From positions 1-64,000 of the forward strand of contig JAXCGZ010013671.1 of NCBI GenBank assembly GCA_037179515.1: DNA of 64,000 bases, given 5' to 3'. Position numbers and translations under genes: made by a program. The notes beneath the pieces are model-generated. The model made no database searches and was not told the DNA's origin. It saw only the letters and a program-made list of their open reading frames with translations. Within the stretch, counting starts at the first letter, position 1. The number at the start of each line of letters is the position of its first letter. Shown piece after piece: positions 56,115-64,000 of this stretch. The DNA comes from Halocaridina rubra (lineage: Eukaryota > Arthropoda > Malacostraca > Decapoda > Atyidae).

Positions 56115-56743
56115 AGATTACTTCTCTAATGTGTTGCTTATTTTTTATGTTTATCTTTTATGTCTTTAATACTGTACTGTACTTGTTTATTTTAGCGTAT
56201 AAACGTTATTCCTAATGGAAGATGAAAAAGATGAAGAATAATTTTTATCGTAGTTTTATATTTCCCTTTGTGGGACTTTGAAAGCCAGAACATGGTGGAA
56301 ACATTTTAGTTTAGTGTTGAATAGCTGAAACTTTTAAATCCAGTCGCCAATGTTAATGACGACTTGGTTCAAATTTTTAAGTTGCGTATACTGTATTTTA
56401 TTTTTGTATATTATATAATTGCCTTCTTGCATGTGAAGCATTCATAAACTTAAATATTGATATTCACTGATATCTAATTGTGATTTAATTTTCTTGAAAT
56501 TTGAATTTGATCACATTTCTTTTATGTTTTGCATGTCATTTAATGTTTTGTTTACAAGACTTGTTTACTTTTCCTAATAGTATGATTTGTTCCAGTGGTG
56601 GATCCCATTCTTATTGTTCATTTGTTCCTTTCCATGAGAAGGATATCTCATCCCCAAATAACACTGAAGTCACCGTAACTTCCTCTGTTCTTTTTTCGCC
56701 TTCTGTAGTAGAATTTTGTTAAATCAATATTCTCTAGAAAGGG
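56115..56743 (+). other. 3' untranslated region and purine tract of element 5
   Basis: About 620 bp of AT-rich sequence homologous to those of elements 1-3, ending in the purine tract agaaaggg (56736-56743) 4 bp before the LTR. No gene supported. Confidence 0.75.
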
Positions 56744-56747
56744 CCTT

Positions 56748-58651
56748 TGTGACAGAGTGTTTCGCTCAAAGTAACCAAAGGCTGTTAGATGCCTTAATAA
56801 TTAATTTAGTAACTTAACTGTTATTTTCTAACTAAAAAATTTGTTTCCCACTTCTTGACTTTTGCAGATTATGATTATTTGCAATTTATATTTTAGCTTA
56901 TAGCTAATTTTAAATATACCTTATTTACTCTTCTTGTACGTGTTGAAGAATAGCCCCGATATAAAGGCTGCTCCTATTTTCCGTCTGCTACGAGCCAAGA
57001 ACATTCTGGAGATTGTTTACCAGTAACCTAACTTTTCATTATTATTCTCGTTTTATTTTATTTGCTTTCACTTGTTGCACCTAAAAATACTGTCTCTCCC
57101 TTGCATCTCTGCTATAAATGCCTGCCAGGGACCACCACTAAAATAGTCCTTAAATTATATCAGAGCCAGTTACTGCTCTAGAAAATGTATCCTACAGATG
57201 AACTCACCAGGAGGGACAATGAGACCACCTCCTTTGGCGCCGAAACTTCCAAGAGGCAACATCTCGCCTGAGCAGTCTAAGTTTATTTCAAACCTTATTT
57301 ACGTGGCATCTTCACAGGAATTCATCTAGCACAAAAAGGTGAGGGATAGTGTATGGTAAAGCTCGTGGGTTAAGCAAATTGGTTTATTTTCGAGAATTAG
57401 TTACATTCGTTACTGGCTAAATCTTATGGATTTTTATTCTCAGATTCCATTCCCATACACACGAAATTTTGTAGATTACCAAACTGGAATCTCACATGCC
57501 AAAGTTAATTCCTTAACCTGTAAATTACAGCTGATATACATTGCTAAGAAGTTTCTTTTCATTGAATGTGATAAACGAAAATCTCATCCTCTGAAGACTT
57601 GTTATGAGCCCCTAAAAATCTATCTCTTTTCCTAATAAATTCTAATTTCATTTCACCTCTTTCTATCATCGTAAATAAAGTGTTTTACGTCAAAAACTCG
57701 TCAATAAAGCTATTTGCTATACAAATTGCAAATAATTAAAAGGTAGTTTTACCCTGTTGGCTTTGCAAATATTTCCTGTTAACCTCAATTTCATGAATGC
57801 ATACTGTATTTATCTTGCTAATTCTTCATATGTTGGGGATAAAGTGTTTTGAGTTATAAGTTGCAAATACCTCAAAAGGTGGTTTTGCACCCTTTTTTTT
57901 TCATTGCAAAGTTCTTGATAACCAAAAGTGAATGAATACTGTATTTATCTCGTAGATTCTTCCTTTATCCTAAATAGAGTGTTTTAACATATTAATTGTA
58001 AATCAGTAATAAGCATTGCAACTTTTGTGGTTGCCCACAATTTAAGGAATACATACAGTACTGTATTTGTCTTGCTTATTCTTCATTTATTGTGAATATA
58101 TTGTTTTCCTTTAAAACCAGTAAAGAATTAATGGTTTGTATGCTATTTTGGTAGCATAAATATTTCTGGTTAGCTGTGAATAACCAATATATTTTCATCC
58201 AGTAAAATGACATTGGAAACTAATTATAGGTGTGCTCATGCTTTCAGTTTCCCATTATAAACAGTGTGTCATTTCTGTGTCTGAAATTGCAGTGTCCTGT
58301 ATTCTTCTCTCCCTGTGTGACAGAGGTAATCATCGAGTTGAGGCCAAAGTCTTGGCATACGTCCGTGGTGCCGGGAAACGAAATCATGCTCACCACCTCC
58401 AGGATTCGAGGCAGCATTTCATAAAATTTAATTTGAGAAATTTAATTCAATTCTTTTAATGTCATTGCATTTCCAAAATTAAAAGAAAGTTGAATTCTGA
58501 GTTTCATTTAACCGACTAATGGTAATAGAGATGGGGTGTTCAAGTACAAATATCTGTCCTGTCTGTTTGTGAGCTCTTAACCGAGCTCAGTACTTTGAGT
58601 CCCCTTAGTAAAACAGAATCTTAACAACACTCTACCATCCTAACCCCAACA
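56748..58651 (+). repeat. 3' LTR of element 5
   Basis: TGTGACAGAG to CCCCAACA, 1904 bp, followed by the target duplication gcaat and RTE LINE sequence. Confidence 0.95.
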
Positions 58652-58842
58652 GCAATGACGAGGGAGCTAGCGACCGTTCAGATGGTACTGCTGGAGTGCC
58701 ACAGCCCATCCTCCCGGCTCTTCCACAACCTGTGTCGCTTCACAACTGCCAGCTCCTCCTACTGCCCCTACCACAGGGCTACCTCTGTAAGATGCAGCCC
58801 CGTGGTAACAGCAGATGCCCATCAGAGCCGCGTCACAATCGC

Positions 58843-61800
58843 TCACCACTCATTCCTATTCCTAGCACGCTCGCTTGCTTCCCTCACATCTATTCTCCTA
58901 TCATTCAGGGCTCTCCTTACTCCATCCATCCATCCAAACCTAGGCCTCCCTCTAGCATTTCTCCCATCAACTCTCGCATTCATCACCTTTTTCAACAGCC
59001 TTTCATCATCCATCCTTTCCACATGGCCAAACCATCTCAGAACATTCATATCTACTCTGGCTGCAATTTCTCTCCTCACACCCGTTCTTGCTCTCACCAC
59101 TTCATTCCTAACCCTATCCAATCGAGATACACCAATCCGCACTTGAAAAAGCACATAGCTAAGCTTGAAAAAGTTCAAAGACATGCCACAAAACTGGTGC
59201 CAGAAATACGCAATCTCGGTTATGATGAGAGGCTGAGGGAATTAGACTTGCCATCACTCGAAGCTAGAAGAGTAAGGGGGGATATGGTGACAGTCTTTAA
59301 ATTCCTTCATGGTTATGATAGAGTGGATAGGGATCGATATTTCGATATGGCTGGCTCTAGAACTAGAGGTCATAGTTTGAAGCTTCGGAAGAAAACTTGT
59401 TTGCAGGATGTAAGGAAATACTTTTTCAGTGTAAGAGTAGTTGATAATTGGAATTCGCTAAGCGAGGAGGTAGTTAATGCTACCTCAATCCATAGTTTTA
59501 AGGACAGGTATGATAAGTATCACTAAGTCTAAAAATGGAACCGATCAGGAGACGGGAAGATACGAGCTTTGGGCTCTTTCCCGTAAACACAATTAGGTAA
59601 TCACAATTAGGTAATCACATTTAGTTTCCGTCTCTCACTTACTTTCATACCCCATAACTCTGATCCATACATCACAGTTGGCGCAACCACTTCCTCATAC
59701 AAAACTTTCTTAACATTCATTTCCAACCTTCTATTCTCCATCACTCCTTTTAATGTACCTAACACTGTACATCCTTCATTCACTCTGTGACACACATCTG
59801 CTTCCACTCTACCATTTGCAGCTATAACCGAGCCTAAATACTTAAAAACTGATTAACTTCCTCAAGTGTCTCTCCATTCAACATAACATTCAATCCAGTG
59901 CCATCCTCATTTCTTGTACACTTCATAACCTTACTCTTTCCCACATTCACTTGCAACTTCCTTCTCTCACACACCATTCCAAATTCTGACACTAACAGAC
60001 ACAGCTTTTCCTCTGAATCTGCCACCACCACAGTATCATCTGCAAACAGCAACTGATTCAGCTCCCACTCGTTATCATCCCCATCTACCATTCTCAAACC
60101 TCGACCACTCACTCGCTCATTCACCTCTCTTACAACTCCATCAATATACAAATTGAACAGCCATGGTGACATCACACATCCCTGTCTCAGTCCCACACTC
60201 ACTGGAAACCACTCACTCACTGCATTCCCTACCCCAACACAAGCTCTACTACCCTCATACAAACTCTTCACTGCATGGAACAATTTACCATTGAGTCCAT
60301 ATAATCTCAAAATATTCCACATAGCCTCTCTATCAACTCTATCATATGCTTTCTCCAGATCCAAAAATGCAATATAAACATCCTTACCCTTTACTAAATA
60401 TTTCTCACATAACTGCCTAACTATAAAAATCTGATCTATACAACCTCTACCTCTCCTAAAACCACTCTGGACTTCCGCGATCACATATTCTGTCTTATCC
60501 CTAATCCTATTAATCAGTATCCTACCATACACTTTTCCTACCACACTCAACAAACTTATACCCCTAAAATTACTGCATTCATACATATCCCCCTTACCTT
60601 TGTATAGGGGCACTATACAGGCAATCACCCAATCCACTTTCACCAATGACAACATAAAGCATATATTAAACACTCTCACTAACCATTCCAATGCAGTCAC
60701 ACCCCCTTCTTTCAACATCTCCGCTCTCACACCATCCATTCCAGGTGCTTTACCTGCTTTCGCTTCATACAATGCCCTTTTCACCTCCTCTCTTGTAATC
60801 TCTCTCTCATTTTCATCTCCCATTACTGGCCCTTGAACCCCTCCCACTGCCACTATAGCTGCCTCTCTATCTTCCTCAACATTCAGCAAGCACTCAAAAT
60901 ATTCTGCCCATCTTTTCCTTGCATCGTTCCCTTTTAACATCTGTCCATTCACATCTTTCACTGTCTCTTCCATCCTCGATCCAACTTTCCTTACTCTCTT
61001 CACTTCTTTCCAAAACTTCTTTTTATTCTCCTCATATGACCTACTAAAATCCTGTCCCCACCTAACATTTGCCAACCTCTTCTCTTCCTCTACCTTCCGC
61101 TTGGTTTCCACATTTTTCTCCGTATATCTTTCATACTTCTCCCTACTTTTACACTGCAGCCATTCCTCAAAAGCCCTCTTTTTCTCTTCCACCTTCATTT
61201 TCACTCCTTCATTCCACCACTCGCTGCCCCTCCTCATGCCACCTCCAACAAACCTCATTCCACACACATCACTTGCATGTCCCACAAAACATTCTTTCAT
61301 CAACCCCCATTCCTCCCCTAACTCCCCAACTTCTCTTTCTTTCACCCTGTCATATGCCACTCTCAACCTGTCCTGATATTCCTGTCTCTTCTCTGGCTTT
61401 TTCAACTCTTCCACCTTCACTATTTCCCTTCTACATCCCACCACACTATTTCCCCACTCTTTTGCTACTATCACTTTTGCTTCAACCAAAAAATGATCAG
61501 ACATCCCAGCAGCCACACCCCTGAATGCATGTACATCTTTCACTCTACCAACCATGCTCTTTGCTACCAACACATAATCCATCAATGCTCTTTCTTTCAT
61601 TCTTCCATTTGCCACTCTCATCCATGTATACTTATTTATTAACTTCTCCTTAAATAAACTATTACCTATCACCAACTCTTGCTCCACACACATATCTAAC
61701 AGTCTCTTGCCACTCTCATTCCCACCTGGTACCCCATACTTTCCTACAACACCTTCTATCTCTCCATCACCCACTCTGGCATTCAAGTCACCCAACACAA

Positions 61801-62292
61801 CTACATAGTTCCTTCTACTCAGACCATCCACACATCTAGTTAACTCATTCCAGAATTCACCCCGCTCTTCCTCACTTCTCTCACATCCTGGCCCATACGC
61901 ACTAACAAAAGCCCAACATTCCCTTCCTATCCTAGCCCTCACCCACATCAGCCTAGATGACACTTCTTTCCATTCCACTACCTGATTTACCATCCATTCA
62001 CTCAGCAATAATGCCACACCTTCTCTCGCTCTCCCCCTTTCAATCCCAAACACCCTACCCGTCACATCACCAAATGCCACTTCTCCTTTTCCTTTCATCT
62101 TCGTCTCACACAATGCCAATACATCCATCCTCCTCCTACCAAATATATATCCAATCTCACATCTTTTGCTCTCTATCGTACTACAACCACGCACATTTAG
62201 ACACCCCAAAACTAGAGTTTGGGGAGAAGTTATTCTCCCCTTCTTCTTTGACGTCTCGCAGGAGGTTGATACAATTGGGGGGGGATTCCTAG
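58843..62292 (-). pseudogene. RTE-type endonuclease-reverse transcriptase, broken
   Basis: The main frame (62209-59834 and open further upstream) encodes an APE-type endonuclease (LNVRGCST, ALCETKMKG, VVLGDLNARVG, GMSDHFLVEAK with the catalytic His). RT follows (GKAPGMDGV, GFRRGRGCIDQI, AFLDLEKAYDRV, GLRQGCVMSPWLFNLY, LLFADDTVVV). A one- or two-base indel in a T run near 59844-59850 shifts it; the next frame continues to about 59619 (SELWGMKVSERRKLN). The CR1-like LINE fragment (59134-59618) then replaces about 30 bp. The C-terminus resumes at 59133 (GVSRLDRVRNEVV) through RWFGHVERMDDERL and stops at 58843. The ATG is uncertain because the 791-codon frame begins with TTG. Confidence 0.88.
59134..59618 (+). 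mobile_element. CR1/jockey-type LINE fragment inside the RTE LINE
   Basis: It begins mid-codon at aatccgcacttgaaaaagc and encodes the last ~125 residues of LINE ORF2 up to the stop at 59524-59526, with its 3' UTR and two acaattaggtaatc units. It separates the RTE codons for GVSRLDRV and ERRKLN. About 30 bp of target are missing and there is no clear duplication. The frame reading into it from the RTE side is coincidental. Confidence 0.88.
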
Positions 62293-62299
62293 TCCCCCC
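62221..62299 (-). other. Two hairpins near the 5' end of the RTE LINE
   Basis: An 8-bp perfect inverted repeat (ggggagaa / ttctcccc, 62221-62228 and 62233-62240) and a 7-bp one (gggggga / tcccccc, 62279-62285 and 62293-62299) lie in the 5' region before the endonuclease. They resemble the 3' hairpin in being G/C runs. Confidence 0.5.
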
Positions 62300-64000
62300 A
62301 CCCCGTCCACTTTTAGTCGCCTTTTACGACACGCAGGAAACACGGTGAGGTTATTCTTTGATATTGTGCCCGCCCCATAAAAGAATTGAATTTTCTAATT
62401 AAATTTTATGAAATGCTGCCTCGAACCCCGGAGGTGGTGAGCACGATTTCGTTTCCCGGCACCACGGAGGTATGCCAAGACTTTGGCCTTAACTCGATGA
62501 TTACCTCTGTCACACAGGCAAAGTAGAATACAGGACACTGCAATTTCAGAAACAGAAATGACACACTGTTTATAATGGGAAACTGAAAGCATGAGCACAC
62601 ATATAATGAGTTTCCAATGTAATTCTACTGGATGAAAATATATTGGTTATTCACAGCTAACCAGAAATATTTATGCTACCATAATAGCATACAAAACCAT
62701 TAATTCTTAACTGGTTTTAAAGGAAAACAATTTATCCACAATAAATGAAGAATAAACAAGACAAATACAGTACTGTATGTACTCCTTAAATTGAGGGCAA
62801 CCACAAAAGTTGCAATGCTTATTACTGATTTACAATTAATATGGTAAAACTCTATTTAGGATAAAGGAAGAATCTACGAGATAAATACAGTATTCATTCA
62901 CTTTTGGTTATCAAGAACTTTGCAATGAAAAAAAAGGGTGCAAAACCACCTTTTGAGGTATTTGCAACTTATAACTCAAAACACTTTATCCCCAACATAT
63001 GAAGAATTAGCAAGATAAATACAGTATGCATTCATTAAATTGTGGTTAACATGAAATATTTGCAAAGCCAACAGGGTAAAATTACCTTTTAATTTTTGCA
63101 GTTTATAGCATAAAACACTTTAGGTAAATGATTAATTATTTGCAATTTATATAGCATATAGCTTTATTGACGAGTTTTTGACGTAAAACACTTTATTTAC
63201 GATGATCGAAAGAGGTGAAATTAAATTAGAATTTATTAGGAAAAGGGATTGATTTTTACGGGCTCAAAACCAGTCTTCAGAGGATGAGATTTTCGTTTAT
63301 CACATTCAATGAAAAGAAACTTCTTAGCAATGTATACCAGCTGTAATTTCCAGGTTAAGGAATTAACTTTGGCAAGTGAGATTCCAGTTAGGTAATCTAC
63401 AAAATTTCGTTTGTATGGTAATGGAATCTGAGAATAAAATTCATAAGATTTGGCCAGTAACGAATGTAACTAATTCTCGAAAAACCAATTTGCTTGACCC
63501 ACGAGCTTTACCATACACTATCCCTCACCTTGTTGTGCCAGATGAATTCCTGTGAAGATGCCACGTAAATAAGGTTTGAAATAAACTTAGACTGCTCAGG
63601 CGAGATGTTGCCTCTTGGAAGTTTGGGCGCCAAAGGAGGACGCCTCATTGTCCCTCCTGGTGAGTTCATCTGTAGGATACATTTCTAGAGCAGTAACTGG
63701 CTCTGATATCATTTAAGGACTATTTTAGTGGTGGTCCCTGGCAGGCAATTATAGCAGAGATGCAAGGGAGAGACAGTATTTTTAGGTGCAACAAGTGGAA
63801 GCAAATAAAATAAAACGAGAATAATAATGAAAAGTTAGGTTACTGTTAAACAATCTCCAGAACGTTCTTGGCTCGTAGGAGACGGAAAATAGGAGCAGCC
63901 TTTCTATCGGGACTATACTTCTGCATGTACAAGAAGAGTAAATAAGGTATATTTAAAATTAGCTATAAGCTAAAATATAAATTGCAAATAGTCATAATCT

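Larger units (their letters stand above)
48249..58651 (+). mobile_element. Complete Gmr1-like LTR retrotransposon (element 5)
   Basis: Two 1904-bp LTRs (48249-50152 and 56748-58651) flank a 6.6-kb internal region with primer-binding site, leader, one Gag-Pol frame and purine tract. A 5-bp duplication gcaat (48244-48248; 58652-58656) marks its insertion in the 3' UTR of the RTE LINE. Both LTRs share private variants (gagaccacctcctttggcgc), so they pair, but they differ by several point changes in the first 110 bp. It is therefore not a brand-new insertion. Confidence 0.95.
48147..62377 (-). mobile_element. RTE-type LINE, split by a Gmr1 element and a LINE fragment
   Basis: Segments 48147-48248, 58657-59133 and 59619-62377 (about 3.3 kb together) form one minus-strand element. 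It is flanked by a 10-bp duplication taaaagaatt (48137-48146; 62378-62387) of LTR E. The 3' end has a CCCCC/GGGGGG hairpin (48175-48192) followed by a (TGAAA)n-like tail. The 5' end starts ggggcgggcacaatatcaaa on the minus strand. Single-ORF layout and motifs fit the RTE clade. Element 5 entered its 3' UTR, and a CR1-like LINE fragment entered its C-terminal coding region. Confidence 0.88.
41132..64000 (-). repeat. LTR E, Gmr1-family LTR in three pieces
   Basis: Minus-strand LTR pieces 41132-41149, 47962-48146 and 62388-64000 join into one LTR interrupted by solo LTR D and by the RTE LINE. Its 3' terminus (tgttgtggttagg on the plus strand) abuts element 4 gag and not a primer-binding site, so it is a 3' or solo LTR. 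About 130 bp of its 5' end lie beyond the window. It contains the 38-bp segment also found in the LTRs at 10361 and 33885. Confidence 0.88.

Noticed and set aside
56115..56735. An env-like gene downstream of RNase H
   Set aside because: The ~620-bp region has only a 73-codon frame without signal peptide or membrane features, and it is not conserved intact between copies.
58655..59146. Plus-strand Ser/Thr/Pro-rich open frames over 58655-59146 and 60153-62292
   Set aside because: They are antisense shadows of the minus-strand RTE endonuclease-RT, whose motifs are clear on the other strand.

Overview
The window looks like a eukaryotic, transposon-only stretch of a large, repeat-rich invertebrate genome. 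The AT-rich background, the LTR and LINE families and the 3' end of the RTE-type LINE suggest an arthropod, probably a decapod crustacean; this placement is inference. I could not support any host gene, tRNA, rRNA or CRISPR array. Almost every base belongs to one of five repeat families, stacked inside each other.

The main family is a Ty3/gypsy-type LTR retrotransposon with about 1.9 kb LTRs (TG...CA), a primer-binding site matching the 3' end of tRNA-Lys(UUU), a 1.2-1.5 kb leader with tandem repeats, and one Gag-Pol frame. Its domain order is Gag, protease, integrase, reverse transcriptase, RNase H. Integrase before RT is the hallmark of the Gmr1 lineage, and the Gag capsid holds a SCAN-like segment, as expected for that lineage. 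Four internal regions with pol are present. Three (elements 1-3) sit in a head-to-tail array at 1730-26405, sharing four LTRs. A complete copy (element 5, 48249-58651) has a 1583-codon open frame and a 5-bp target duplication. A fifth internal region (element 4, 37449-41131) keeps only the leader and gag start. Several LTRs are solo or partial (183-1729; 41150-47956; 41132-64000 in three pieces).

Layout: 1-182 GT-rich flank like a LINE 5' end; 183-1729 truncated LTR A; 1730-26405 array; 26406-33884 a BEL/Pao element (26909-33105, minus, TSD gtgga) inside a small segment bounded by two more BEL-type LTR pieces; 33885-41131 element 4, whose 5' LTR is broken by a pogo-like DNA element filled with ~160-bp satellite, and whose leader is broken by a minus-strand LINE; 41132-64000 a minus-strand Gmr1 LTR (LTR E) that received (a) a solo LTR (LTR D, TSD atggt) carrying a full-length CR1/jockey-type LINE, and (b) an RTE-type LINE (10-bp TSD), itself split by element 5 (TSD gcaat) and by a fragment of the CR1/jockey-type LINE.

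The target duplications give a relative insertion order: element 4, then LTR E, then LTR D and the RTE LINE, then the CR1-like LINE insertions and element 5. No copy looks fully autonomous. The one intact Gag-Pol frame carries a lysine where the integrase DD35E glutamate should be, a change seen in three of four copies, and an asparagine at an RNase H catalytic aspartate. Two array copies lack the capsid region. The family may therefore have been spread in trans or by recombination.
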